Source of the DNA: Nocardia blacklockiae
GTDB lineage: Bacteria > Actinomycetota > Actinomycetes > Mycobacteriales > Mycobacteriaceae
Direction: 5' to 3'
Length of the DNA: 64,000 nt
Assembly (NCBI RefSeq): GCF_015477355.1
Contig: NZ_JADLRJ010000020.1
Coordinates: 30,302-94,301, forward strand
In this document: positions 1-8,432 of the stretch, piece after piece
Layout: each line of letters opens with the position of its first letter
Position numbering within the stretch: position 1 is the stretch's first letter
Made by a program: the position numbers and the translations under genes
The notes under the pieces: generated by a model
Databases searched by the model: none
What the model saw: the letters and a program-made list of their open reading frames with translations, nothing else
What the model was told of the DNA's origin: nothing

Positions 1-2
1 TC

Positions 3-266
3 GTCTACTGGGACAAGGGTTCCATGGCGGTCATCAGCCGGTTCAGCGCGGTCACCAAGCTCAACGACAAGGTGAAGTTCACCGGTTTCCTGGCCTGGAT
101 GACCTGGCTGGCGGTGCACCTGTTCTACCTGGTCGGGTTCCGCAACCGTTTCGTCGCGGTGGTGTCGTGGCTGGTGGCGTTCATCGGCACCGGCCGCCCC
201 GGCTTCGCCGAGGACGAGAAGGCCACGCCCGCGGCGACTCCCGAGTCGAGGCCCCGGGCCGCCTGA
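3..266 (+). CDS. ndh: C-terminal end of type II NADH dehydrogenase (partial)
   Basis: This is the last 87 codons of a gene that begins before the window; the frame is open from base 3. The visible part has YWDKGSMAVI, SRFSAVTKL and a hydrophobic C-terminal stretch (FTGFLAWMTWLAVHLFYLVGF) typical of actinobacterial NDH-2. These are single-subunit flavoproteins that pass electrons from NADH to menaquinone without pumping protons, and the hydrophobic end holds them on the membrane. The FAD and NADH domains lie outside the window, so the call rests on the tail alone. The tail finishes with a short charged, alanine-rich extension. Confidence 0.8.
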   Translation, partial: VYWDKGSMAVISRFSAVTKLNDKVKFTGFLAWMTWLAVHLFYLVGFRNRFVAVVSWLVAFIGTGRPGFAEDEKATPAATPESRPRAA

Positions 267-275
267 GCGGCCCGC

Positions 276-815
276 TCAGAGCTTGGCCAGTACCTTCTGC
301 ACCGTGAGCCAGGTGCGGGTGGTGATGTCCTTGCCGTACACGGTTTCCAGCCAGGCCATGTGGTTGGGCGTGGTGCTCGACATGTTGTCGATGACCGCGA
401 GGACCGCCGCGGCCGCCTCGTCGTAGCCCACGATGCGCACCGCGGCGTCCAGTTCCGCCGGTGGCCGGGACGGGGCGCCCGCGGCGCGGTCCTTCAGGAA
501 GGTCACCGTGAGGTAGGTGCCGCGGCCGTGCGTGAGGCCCGGGAACGGGTCGGAATCGACCAGGGCGCGCAACTCGTCGCGGCTGCGGATGAGGGTGCCG
601 CCGCCGATGCCCAGTTCGGTGTTCAGCGCCTTCTGAATGCGCGATTCCAGTGCGGGAACGTCGGATTCGGCGCTCCCGAACACGACGTTGCCGCTCGTAA
701 GCACCGAGCCGACACCCTCGAAGCCCAGCCCCTCGAACACGCCCCGCAACTTCTCGTTGCGCATGTTCGGGTTGCTGGGCATGATCCCGCGCAGCAGGGC
801 GGCGTACCGGTTCAT
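276..815 (-). CDS. DUF1697 family protein
   Basis: A 179-residue protein matching the usual DUF1697 length. The N-terminus reads MNRYAALLRGIMPSNPNMRN, followed by SGNVVF, which is the family pattern 'ALLRGINVGG...SGNVVF'. The C-terminal half has MAWLETVYGKDITTRTW, matching the family's conserved end. The internal ATG at 815 is chosen because the longer upstream frame is arginine-rich, antisense-like sequence. The biochemical function of the family is not known to me. It converges on ndh with a 9-bp gap. Confidence 0.85.
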   Translation of the reverse strand: MNRYAALLRGIMPSNPNMRNEKLRGVFEGLGFEGVGSVLTSGNVVFGSAESDVPALESRIQKALNTELGIGGGTLIRSRDELRALVDSDPFPGLTHGRGTYLTVTFLKDRAAGAPSRPPAELDAAVRIVGYDEAAAAVLAVIDNMSSTTPNHMAWLETVYGKDITTRTWLTVQKVLAKL

Positions 816-855
816 GGGCGAGACGCTACCCGCGGGCACCGACAGCCGCGGCGGG

Positions 856-1611
856 TCAGCCCGCCTGGTGCGCGCCCACGCCGTTCTTCTTGCGCTCGAT
901 GTCCTCCAGCGCCGCCAGGTATTTCGCGCGTTCCGCGGCCCCGGCCTCCCAGGCCTCCTTGCGGTTCTTGACCACCCGGGCGGGCGCGCCGACGGCGATG
1001 CCGTAGTCGGGGATGTCGCCCTTGACCACCGCGTGCGCCCCGAGCACGCAGCCGCGGCCGACCCGGGTCTCACGCAGCACGGTCACCTTGGCCGCGATCC
1101 AGGTGTCGGGGCCGATGCGCACCGGGCTCTTCACGATGCCCTGGTCCTTGATCGGCATCGTGATGTCGTCCATCCGGTGGTCGAAGTCGCAGATGTAGCA
1201 CCAGTCGGCGACCAGCGTGGACTCGCCGATCTCGATGTCGAGGTAGGTGTTGACGACGTTGTCCTTGCCGAACACCACCTTGTCGCCGATGCGCAGCGAG
1301 CCCTCGTGGCAGCGGATGGCGTTGCCGTCGCCGATGTGCACCCACTTGCCGATCTCCATGCGGCTCAGCTCGGGCGTCGCGTGGATCTCCACCCGGCGGC
1401 CCAGGAACACCATGCCGCGCAGCACGATGTGCGGGTTGGTCAGCCGGAATTTGAACAGGCGGTAGTACCGCACCAGATACCACGGCGTGTAGGCGCGATT
1501 GGCGAGCACCCAGCGCAGCGATGCCATGGTCAGAAAGCGCGCCTGCTCCGGGTCCCGCCGGCGCGACCCCCGCCATCGCGAGCGCAGCGGTGCGCCCCAC
1601 ATGCTCGTCAC
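856..1611 (-). CDS. Acyltransferase with left-handed beta-helix (hexapeptide repeats)
   Basis: A 251-residue protein. After about 75 residues it shows hexapeptide-type repeats (HIGDGNAIRCHEGSLRIGDKVV, then IGPDTWIAAKVTVLRETRVG and VLGAHAVVKGDIPDYGIAVG), the signature of trimeric LbH acetyl/acyltransferases that use acyl-CoA. The GTG at 1611 is preferred because GGGAG lies 7 nt upstream; an ATG nine bases in has poorer spacing. A large antisense-like extension upstream is ignored. It is divergent from the PQQ lipoprotein gene and sits where the M. tuberculosis Rv3034c homologue would be. The acceptor is unknown; a cell-envelope glycan is the obvious guess. Confidence 0.8.
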   Translation of the reverse strand: MTSMWGAPLRSRWRGSRRRDPEQARFLTMASLRWVLANRAYTPWYLVRYYRLFKFRLTNPHIVLRGMVFLGRRVEIHATPELSRMEIGKWVHIGDGNAIRCHEGSLRIGDKVVFGKDNVVNTYLDIEIGESTLVADWCYICDFDHRMDDITMPIKDQGIVKSPVRIGPDTWIAAKVTVLRETRVGRGCVLGAHAVVKGDIPDYGIAVGAPARVVKNRKEAWEAGAAERAKYLAALEDIERKKNGVGAHQAG

Positions 1612-1824
1612 GAACTTGCTCCCTAGGTCCCTCGGGCGACTGCGTCGTCCAGCCGTGTCGTCGTCGAGGTACCAGGGTACTTTCGCCCCGCCTCCGGGTG
1701 GCCGCTGCCCTCGCGGAATTCGCACCGGCGGACGCGCCGTCCGCCGGGTCACCCAGCCCGGTGGTAGCGGGGCCGATGTTCTAGTCTCGTGCAGGCCCGT
1801 ACGAAGCAGATGGGAGTCCAGCAG

Positions 1825-3237
1825 GTGCGAAGCGGCAGCCGGCGATCCCCGCGCAGCGAGCACGACCGAGGGACAGTCACCGAACACGGCGCGCCAGCGC
1901 GCCGACCCGTGCGCGCCCGCGCGGCCCGGCGGATGGGCGCGGTGCTCGGCGCCTGCGGCCTGCTCGCGCTGACCGCGTGCGGCAGCACCACGCTGGACGA
2001 CATCAAGGTGGGCCCGGGCAAGGGCTGGCCGGTGGCCTACCACGACGCCCGCAACAGCGGCGCCAGTCCCGTCACCGGGTCCCGGCATCTGGTCGCGAGC
2101 TGGACCAGGCCGCTGGGCGGCCCCGCGGCGACGCCCACCGTCATCGGGCCGGGCGGGCAGCTGTTCGTCACCACCCGGATCGCCACCGACTGCGTCGGCA
2201 CCCCGGGCGCGACGGGCGCGATCTTCTCCTTCCAGATGCCGACCGGCCGCAAGCGGTTCTGCAATGCGATGGGGCCGGACGTGGCGGCCGCGGGCGCGGC
2301 GGTGGACGGGCTGGACAACGTCTACGTCGGCGACAACGGCGGCCTGTTCGCGTTCAACGCGCTCGGGCAGCCGCGCTGGCGGACCCCGGTCGCGGGCGTG
2401 CCGATCTCGGTGCAGTTCACCAGCGACGGCAACGTGCTCTCGGTGACCCAGTCCGGCCAGATCGATGTGATGGACCGGCAGACCGGGAACCTGGCCTCGG
2501 CCACGTTCCAGGTGCTCGGCGAGCCCGATCTCCTGCGTCAGCCCGAGCTGCCGCGGCCGCCGGACGGCCAGGGCGTCGGCGACTGCGCCGCGGGCGGGCC
2601 GCAGTGCCCGGTCGCGAATGTCTCGGCGCTGGAACAGAACTCCGGTCGCTTCTACGTCACCGTCCGCAAGCCGGGCGCGGCGAACGCGGCGCTGGTCGCG
2701 CTGCGCTACGCCGACCATCGGATCCAGCAGGAGTGGAGCGTCGACGTCCTCACCGACGGCAGCGCCACCAGCCCGACCCTCGCCGCCGACGGCGACACGG
2801 TCTACGCCGGCGACAACAGCGGCCGATTGCTGGCGATCGACGCGGCCGACGGGCACACCAAATGGACGCAGCCGCTGGGCTTCTCGCCGCAGGGCGCGGT
2901 CTCGGTGCGGGACGGCCTGCTGATCCCGGGCGGCGACGAAGGTCACCTGCTGGCGCTGCGCGACAAGGGCGACAATGCCGAGATCGCCTGGGAGCGCAAG
3001 GATCTGCACCTGCGCGGGCGGCCGGTGCAGACGGCCGGCGACACGGGCTACGCGGTCGCCCCGATCGGCGACGCGCTGAACCTGGTCACCTTCGACACCA
3101 CCGACGGCAACACCCTGGCCTCCGCCCCGCTCCCGGGCGCACAGGGCACCACGGTCGGCACCGCCGTGAGCGCCAAGGGCGACGTGGTCGTGACGTCCCG
3201 CATCGGCGAACTGTTCGCGTTCAAGCCGGACGTGTAG
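1825..3237 (+). CDS. PQQ-like beta-propeller lipoprotein
   Basis: A secreted lipoprotein of about 470 residues. A basic N-terminus leads into a hydrophobic stretch ending LLALTAC, a lipobox whose Cys would be lipidated. The rest contains repeated blade motifs of the PQQ/WD-like type, such as YVGDNGGLFAFN and YAGDNSGRLLAID. GTG 1825 is chosen over earlier in-frame starts because GGGAG lies 8 nt before it and because a TAGTCT -10 box at 1782-1787 would place transcription start near 1794, after the first candidate ATG. The position matches Rv3035 of M. tuberculosis. Role unknown; an extracytoplasmic scaffold or sensor is possible. Confidence 0.82.
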   Translation: MRSGSRRSPRSEHDRGTVTEHGAPARRPVRARAARRMGAVLGACGLLALTACGSTTLDDIKVGPGKGWPVAYHDARNSGASPVTGSRHLVASWTRPLGGPAATPTVIGPGGQLFVTTRIATDCVGTPGATGAIFSFQMPTGRKRFCNAMGPDVAAAGAAVDGLDNVYVGDNGGLFAFNALGQPRWRTPVAGVPISVQFTSDGNVLSVTQSGQIDVMDRQTGNLASATFQVLGEPDLLRQPELPRPPDGQGVGDCAAGGPQCPVANVSALEQNSGRFYVTVRKPGAANAALVALRYADHRIQQEWSVDVLTDGSATSPTLAADGDTVYAGDNSGRLLAIDAADGHTKWTQPLGFSPQGAVSVRDGLLIPGGDEGHLLALRDKGDNAEIAWERKDLHLRGRPVQTAGDTGYAVAPIGDALNLVTFDTTDGNTLASAPLPGAQGTTVGTAVSAKGDVVVTSRIGELFAFKPDV

Positions 3238-3287
3238 GGCGCGGGCGTCGCGGCGGGGAAGTCAGCGGTGCCAGTGTGTCGGCCGAG

Positions 3288-4559
3288 TCAGCGCGCCGGT
3301 GGGGTCTCGCAGAGGAAGACCGTCGCGGTGCGGCCGATTCTGGTGATCACCAGGGTGAAGGGTTGGGCGCCACGGGGTTTGAGCCGGGCGCGCAGGGCGT
3401 CCGGGTCGAGATCCACGCCGCGGGTGAGGATTTCCAGCGGGCCGCAGTCGCGGCGGTGTAGTTCGGCGCGCAGTGGCTTCTCGCGGAAGTCGAAGCGGTC
3501 CAGGACGCGGAAACCGCGCACGCCCGCGGGGACGCTGTCGCCGGTCAGGTAGGCGATCCGGGGATCGAGTTGCCAGAGACCGTGTTTCGCGGCGTAGTGG
3601 CGCACCAGACCGGCGCGCACCACCGCGCCGTCCGGGTCGATGATCCACTCCCCGGGTGCGCGCTCGGGAATGTCGTCGGCTTCGGCGTCGGTGAGACTCC
3701 ACCCGGACCCGTCGGACCTCAGCACCGTGGCCCGCCGCGTGATCCCGGGTTCGGTGAGCCCCGCCGACCACAGACACGCCTCCCGCACCGCCCCATCCAA
3801 CGAGACGACCTCGACCTCTCCCTCCCAGACCATCCCGGAAGCAGCCGAACGCCCCGTCCCCGCCGCACCCGCGTCTCCCGTACCGGGTAGGCGGGGCACG
3901 GGATGTGCGGATGCGGAACCGCGGGGAGCGAAGCTGTCGAAATCCAAACCGGGAGCGCACTTTACGACCAGGTCGCGGCCGCGGTAGGCGTCGAGGAGGT
4001 CCGGCAACGGGGGTTGTAGCTTGGCGGGGTCGTGGGTGCGGCGGCCGTCGGCGCGGCGGGCCGGATCGGCGATCACGACGGTGCCGGTCGTGCACGGAAT
4101 CAAGGCGTCGGCGCGGGCCAGCAGCACGTTGCCCGCCTCGGACAGGTTGTGGGCGGCCATGGCCAGCCGGACCTCGTCGAGGTCGCTGCCGATCACGGCC
4201 GGGCAGACCTCGTGCAGCGCAACCAGTTCCGCGCCGATCGAGCAGGTCACGTCGTGCACGGCCCGGCCCGCCAGCCGCCGGGCGCGATGGCGCGCCACCG
4301 CACTCGGCGTCGCCTGTTGCAGCGCGTCGTCGGTGTACAGCCACTCCCCCGGCCGATCGAGTTTGGCGGCCGCGCGCCGGCGCAGGCGCACGGTTTCCAC
4401 CAGCGCCGCCGTCCGCTCGCCGTATTCGCGGTGCACCCGTTGCAGGTCACCGACCAGCGAGGCCGACGTCAGCGCGTGCCGGTCGACCGCGGCCAGCGCG
4501 AGAACCCCTGCGGCACTGCGCAAGTACTCGACATCGGCACGGGAGAAGCGATAGCCCAC
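3288..4559 (-). CDS. Class I SAM-dependent methyltransferase with THUMP-like C-terminal domain
   Basis: A 423-residue protein. The central part has a Rossmann methyltransferase core: VHDVTCSIGAELVAL (motif I), VIGSDLDEVRLAMAAHN (motif II) and TVVIADPARR, where the DPAR(R) replaces the usual DPP motif of RNA methyltransferases. The C-terminal half contains the small THUMP-like domain seen in actinobacterial members. The likely substrate is RNA, but no target is proven. It starts at GTG 4559, 12 bp after the stop of the upstream methyltransferase, and is probably co-transcribed with it. The counterpart is Rv3037c in M. tuberculosis. Confidence 0.8.
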   Translation of the reverse strand: MGYRFSRADVEYLRSAAGVLALAAVDRHALTSASLVGDLQRVHREYGERTAALVETVRLRRRAAAKLDRPGEWLYTDDALQQATPSAVARHRARRLAGRAVHDVTCSIGAELVALHEVCPAVIGSDLDEVRLAMAAHNLSEAGNVLLARADALIPCTTGTVVIADPARRADGRRTHDPAKLQPPLPDLLDAYRGRDLVVKCAPGLDFDSFAPRGSASAHPVPRLPGTGDAGAAGTGRSAASGMVWEGEVEVVSLDGAVREACLWSAGLTEPGITRRATVLRSDGSGWSLTDAEADDIPERAPGEWIIDPDGAVVRAGLVRHYAAKHGLWQLDPRIAYLTGDSVPAGVRGFRVLDRFDFREKPLRAELHRRDCGPLEILTRGVDLDPDALRARLKPRGAQPFTLVITRIGRTATVFLCETPPAR

Positions 4560-4571
4560 CGACTGCGAGCA

Positions 4572-5549
4572 CTACTTCCCGGCGGCGGCGGGCTTCACGC
4601 CCGTGATCATGGCGTTGTAGAAGAAGCGGCGCGGGACCACGTGCTTGAGGACGCGCTCGTCGAGCCAGCTCAGCCCGAGCCAGGCCCGGTACTGCGCGAT
4701 CCGGTAGCGCCAGGTGAGCTTCTCGGCGGGCACGGCGGCCTCGAAGGTGCGCACCGGCCAGCCCCACAGGGCGGCGGCGAACTCCTCGGTCTCCGCGTGC
4801 ACCTGGGTCGCGCCGGCCGAGCGGGCGATCATCTCCAGTTGCGCGGGATCGAAGGTGTGCAGGTCGACCACGGCCTCCAGCGCGGCCGCCCGCGAGGACT
4901 CGTCGAGTTCCTCCTGCGGCCGCCGCCACTCGCTCAGGAACGGCAGCTTGGTGACCTCGGTGGTGACCTTCCAGGTGACCTGCCCGAGCTTGCGCGCGTA
5001 CAGGTTGCCCACCGTCGTCGGCTCACCGGCGAAGACGAACCGTCCGCCCGGCTTGAGCACCCGCAGGCATTCCTTCAACGCCAGCTCCACGTCCGGAATG
5101 TGGTGCAGCACCGCGTGTCCGACGACGAGGTCGAAGGTGTCGTCCTCGTACGGGATGGTCTCGGCGTCGGCGACCCGCCCGTCCACCTCGAGGCCGAGGT
5201 GCTCGGCGTTGCGCAGCGCCACCTTCACCATGCCCGGGGACAGATCGGTGACCGAGCCGCGCTTCGCGACCCCGGCCTGCATCAGGTTCAGCAGGAAGAA
5301 CCCGGTGCCGCAGCCGAGCTCGAGGGCCCGCTCGTAGGGCAGCGGCGCGTTCGGCGCGACGGCGTCGAAGCGGCCCCGGGCGTAGTCGATGCAACGCTCG
5401 TCGTAGGAGATCGACCACTTGTCGTCGTAGGTCTCCGCTTCCCAGTCGTGATACAGCACCTGGGCCAGCTTGTTGTCGGCAAGCGCCGCCTGGACCTCCG
5501 CCTCGGTGGCGTGCGGGTTCGGCGCGGGGTCGTCAGGACGTGCGGTCAT
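4572..5549 (-). CDS. Class I SAM-dependent methyltransferase
   Basis: A 325-residue protein with a classical methyltransferase core: ALELGCGTGFFLLNLMQAG (motif I, SAM-binding glycines), VADAETIPYEDDTFDLVVGHAVLHHIPD (motifs II and III) and LKPGGRFVFAGEP (motif IV). The C-terminal 130 residues form a helical region ending in FFYNAMITGVKP. A TACGCT -10-like box lies 8 nt before the ATG, suggesting a short-leader or leaderless promoter. It corresponds to Rv3038c in the conserved actinobacterial block. The substrate (lipid or small molecule) cannot be told from sequence. Confidence 0.82.
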   Translation of the reverse strand: MTARPDDPAPNPHATEAEVQAALADNKLAQVLYHDWEAETYDDKWSISYDERCIDYARGRFDAVAPNAPLPYERALELGCGTGFFLLNLMQAGVAKRGSVTDLSPGMVKVALRNAEHLGLEVDGRVADAETIPYEDDTFDLVVGHAVLHHIPDVELALKECLRVLKPGGRFVFAGEPTTVGNLYARKLGQVTWKVTTEVTKLPFLSEWRRPQEELDESSRAAALEAVVDLHTFDPAQLEMIARSAGATQVHAETEEFAAALWGWPVRTFEAAVPAEKLTWRYRIAQYRAWLGLSWLDERVLKHVVPRRFFYNAMITGVKPAAAGK

Positions 5550-5586
5550 GGTCCGCTAGCGTACTCGAGCGATCACGACGCGGAAA

Positions 5587-6351
5587 TCAGCGGCCCACGA
5601 ATTCGGCGGATCCCGGACCGGCCGCCGAATAAGAACGTGTTCCTATGCTGCGGTCTTCGGTCTCGAACAGCTCCGACCACTCGGTGCGGGCGCGATCGTG
5701 GCCGTGCGTACCGGCCTCGAAGACCCGCTTGGCCGCGGCCAGCGCCCGCGCGGGACCGGCGGTGAACTGCCGGGCCCAGGCCAGCGCGGCGGTGTAGACG
5801 TCGTCGGGGGCGACCACCTCGTCGACCAGGCCGAGCGCCGTCGCCTCCTCGGGTCCCACGAACCGGCCGGTGTACACCAGGTCCTTGGCGCGGGCGGGAC
5901 CGATCAGCAGGCTCAACCGGCGGATGCCGGCGAGCGGGATCAGGCCCGCCCGGATCTGCGGGAGCCCGAGCTTCACGTTGTCGCCGATGATCCGCCGATC
6001 CGCGCCCAGGGCCAGTTCCAGCCCGGCGCCGAGGGCGTAGCCGCTGATCGCGGCGACCGTCGGCTGCGGCAGCCGGGCCAGGCAGCCGAGCGCGCGCTGC
6101 AGGTCGCCCGCCAGCGCCCCGGCCTGCTCGGCGGACAATCGCGCCAACTCGGCCAACTCGTCCCCGGCGCTGAACACGCGCTCGTCCCCGTAGACGACGA
6201 CCGCCCGCACCCCGGGGTCCGCGGCGATCCGATCGGCGGCCGCGGCCAGTTCCAGCGCCGACTGCACGTCGATCAGGTTCAACGGCGGCCGCGCGAAGCG
6301 CAGCACGGCGACACCCGCCTCGGCGCGGTCCACGGTCACATATTCGGCCAC
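5587..6351 (-). CDS. Enoyl-CoA hydratase/isomerase family protein (echA17-like)
   Basis: A 254-residue crotonase-fold protein. It has the oxyanion-hole segment FSAGDELAEL and the helix GYALGAGLELAL. By alignment with rat crotonase the first catalytic glutamate (Glu144) is present in LELAL, but the second (Glu164) is glutamine in LGLPQIRAG. That makes normal hydratase chemistry doubtful; isomerase, thioesterase-like or binding roles are possible. The GTG start is 8 nt after a TAGGCT -10 box, so the transcript may be leaderless. It corresponds in position to echA17 (Rv3039c) of M. tuberculosis. Confidence 0.8.
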   Translation of the reverse strand: MAEYVTVDRAEAGVAVLRFARPPLNLIDVQSALELAAAADRIAADPGVRAVVVYGDERVFSAGDELAELARLSAEQAGALAGDLQRALGCLARLPQPTVAAISGYALGAGLELALGADRRIIGDNVKLGLPQIRAGLIPLAGIRRLSLLIGPARAKDLVYTGRFVGPEEATALGLVDEVVAPDDVYTAALAWARQFTAGPARALAAAKRVFEAGTHGHDRARTEWSELFETEDRSIGTRSYSAAGPGSAEFVGR

Positions 6352-6376
6352 GGGGCAGGAGCCTACTGGGCGGTCC

Positions 6377-7210
6377 TCAGTCCCGCCGCCGCGAGCCCTG
6401 CAGGCGGGCGGCGTCGGGCACGTCGGCGAAGTAGCGGTCGTTATCCGGGAACTCCAGCCGCGGCTTGCCGTCGCGGGTGCCCAGCACCGGCTGGATCGGC
6501 TCGATGACGGCCTCCACGGCGAGAATGTCGGCGGTGGAGGCGAATTCGCCGAGCGCCACGAGTTGCGACCAGGTCGGCGGCAGCAGCACGTCGCTGCCCG
6601 CCCGCCAGCGGTCCAGGGATTCGGCGGGGGTGCGCCAGGCCACCTCGTGCGCCTCGGAGGTCGCGCCGTCCGCGCGCTGGCCCGCCGGCAGCACCGCGAC
6701 GAAGAAGCGGGTGTCGTAACGCCGTTCCTCCACCACCGGCGTCACCCAGTTGGCCCACGGCCGCAGCAGATCCGCGCGCAGCACCAGATTCGCGTCGGCG
6801 AGGAACGACCCCAGCGACAGCTCGCGGCGTTCGAGTTGCCCGCGCGCCGCGCGGTAGGCGGTGGTGTCGGAGACGACGGTGTCGGCGGTCGGTCCCGCCA
6901 GCAGCACCCCGCACTCCTCGAAGGTCTCGCGCACCGCGGCGCACACCAGCGCCTGGGCCCGCGCCGCGTCGGTCCCGAAGCGCCGGCCCCACCACGCCGG
7001 ATCCGGTCCCGCCCAGGCGATTTCGGCCTGCGCGTCGGAGGGGTCCACACCGCCGCCGGGAAAGACCGTCATCCCGGCCGCGAACGCCATCGCCTGCACA
7101 CGGCGCTGCATGAACACCTCGGGGCCGGTGGCCCCGTCACGCACCAGCATCACCGTGGACGCGTCCTTGACCGGCGGCGTCGAATCGGGCTCGGCAACAG
7201 TCTCGCTCAC
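6377..7210 (-). CDS. Nudix hydrolase
   Basis: A Nudix-fold protein of about 277 residues. The Nudix box is split, as in several actinobacterial members: FPGGGVDPSD comes first, then about 45 residues later VRETFEECGVLL supplies the RExxEE metal-binding glutamates. Such enzymes hydrolyse nucleoside diphosphates linked to another group. GTG 7210 is preferred because AGGG lies 8 nt upstream; another GTG nine bases earlier (7219) is possible. It sits 25 bp upstream of the echA-like gene, and the order matches Rv3040c-Rv3039c. Confidence 0.82.
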   Translation of the reverse strand: MSETVAEPDSTPPVKDASTVMLVRDGATGPEVFMQRRVQAMAFAAGMTVFPGGGVDPSDAQAEIAWAGPDPAWWGRRFGTDAARAQALVCAAVRETFEECGVLLAGPTADTVVSDTTAYRAARGQLERRELSLGSFLADANLVLRADLLRPWANWVTPVVEERRYDTRFFVAVLPAGQRADGATSEAHEVAWRTPAESLDRWRAGSDVLLPPTWSQLVALGEFASTADILAVEAVIEPIQPVLGTRDGKPRLEFPDNDRYFADVPDAARLQGSRRRD

Positions 7211-7300
7211 ATCTCGCACCCTAACGCCCGCTTGGTGTCACCGCTCGCCGCGAGGTATACCCCGTACGATTGGTGCCCGCCGTCCTGCCGGTGGCACGGG

Positions 7301-8191
7301 TCAGGCGCGGCGGTGGCGGCCGAAACGATGTGAGCGACGGGCGAAGTAGCGGCCGTCGATGCGGTCCAGGGTGATGGACTGGCGGAACGCCTCGCTGAGG
7401 TTCTCGGCCGTGACCACGTCTTCCAGCAGCCCCTGGGCGACCACGGTGCCCTCGTTCAGCAGCAGGGCGTGGGTGAAACCGGGCGGGATCTCCTCGACGT
7501 GGTGGGTGACCAGCACCGTCGCCGGGGCATCGGGGTCGGCGGCCAGATCGCCCAGCTTCTCGACCAATTCCTCGCGGCCGCCGAGGTCCAGGCCCGCGGC
7601 CGGTTCGTCGAGCAGCAGCAGCTCCGGATCGGTCATCAGGGCCCGCGCGATGAGCACCCGCTTGCGCTCGCCCTCCGACAGGGTGCCGTAGGCACGGTCG
7701 GAAAGGTGTTCGGCGCCCAGGCTTTCCAGCATGTCGATGGCGCGGTCGGTGTCGACGTCGTCGTACTCCTCGCGCCAGCGGCCGATCACGGCGTAGCCCG
7801 CCGAGACCACCAGGTCACCGACCTTCTCGTCGAGCGGCACCCGGCTGGCCACCGCCGCCGACGACATCCCGATGCGCGGGCGCAACTCGGTGATGTCGGT
7901 GCGGCCGATCACCTCGCCGAGCAGGTTGGCCGTGCCCGAGGTCGGATGCACCTCGGCGGCGGCCATCCGCAGCAGCGACGTCTTGCCGGCGCCGTTGGGG
8001 CCGAGCACGACCCAGCGTTCGTCTAGTTCGACCTGCCAGCTGACGGGACCCACCAGGGTGTGGCCCGAGCGCCGGACAGTCACCTCGTTGAAATCGATGA
8101 GCAGATCGGGATCCGGTTGCGGCACGGGCTCCATCTTGGCCCACGCCCGCGAACCGTTGCCAACGTGGTCTGTTTGCACGATAAGTGTCAT
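7301..8191 (-). CDS. ABC transporter ATP-binding protein
   Basis: A 296-residue ABC ATPase with Walker A GPNGAGKTS, a signature LSEGERKRV and Walker B LLLLDEPAAGLD, followed by the H-loop VLVTHHVEEIP. No membrane partner is encoded beside it except a 55-residue single-span protein whose stop codon overlaps this start (ATGA). Start 8191 (MTLIV) fits that coupling; an internal ATG at 8134 is a fallback. It resembles the stand-alone ABC ATPase Rv3041c in the same gene order. The substrate or mechanical role is unknown. Confidence 0.85.
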   Translation of the reverse strand: MTLIVQTDHVGNGSRAWAKMEPVPQPDPDLLIDFNEVTVRRSGHTLVGPVSWQVELDERWVVLGPNGAGKTSLLRMAAAEVHPTSGTANLLGEVIGRTDITELRPRIGMSSAAVASRVPLDEKVGDLVVSAGYAVIGRWREEYDDVDTDRAIDMLESLGAEHLSDRAYGTLSEGERKRVLIARALMTDPELLLLDEPAAGLDLGGREELVEKLGDLAADPDAPATVLVTHHVEEIPPGFTHALLLNEGTVVAQGLLEDVVTAENLSEAFRQSITLDRIDGRYFARRSHRFGRHRRA

Positions 8192-8355
8192 AGTCGGCCG
8201 CGCGGCCGTCCGCGCGCCAAATCGGTGTCGGAGCGCTGTGATTCGGGACTCCTGCCCGGACGCGGGCGCGGCGCGCGAAACAGGCGGCCCAGCAGCAACG
8301 CCACCGGAACCGAGCACACGACCCAGATGCCGAGCACTATCCACAGTGTCGTCAT
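8188..8355 (-). CDS. Small single-span membrane protein
   Basis: A 55-residue protein with one hydrophobic segment near its start (WIVLGIWVVCSVPVALLLG) followed by a basic, arginine-rich cytosolic tail. It has a strong ribosome binding site, GGAGGTG, 8 nt before the ATG. Its TGA overlaps the ATG of the ABC ATPase in an ATGA arrangement, so the two are probably translated together and may interact. I do not recognise a family. Confidence 0.65.
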   Translation of the reverse strand: MTTLWIVLGIWVVCSVPVALLLGRLFRAPRPRPGRSPESQRSDTDLARGRPRGRL

Positions 8356-8432
8356 ATCCGTCGCACCTCCGCGAGTCGTGTCCCGATACTGCCGCAATCC
8401 CGCCGCCACGTCGACCGGTCGGCGCAGGTGCG

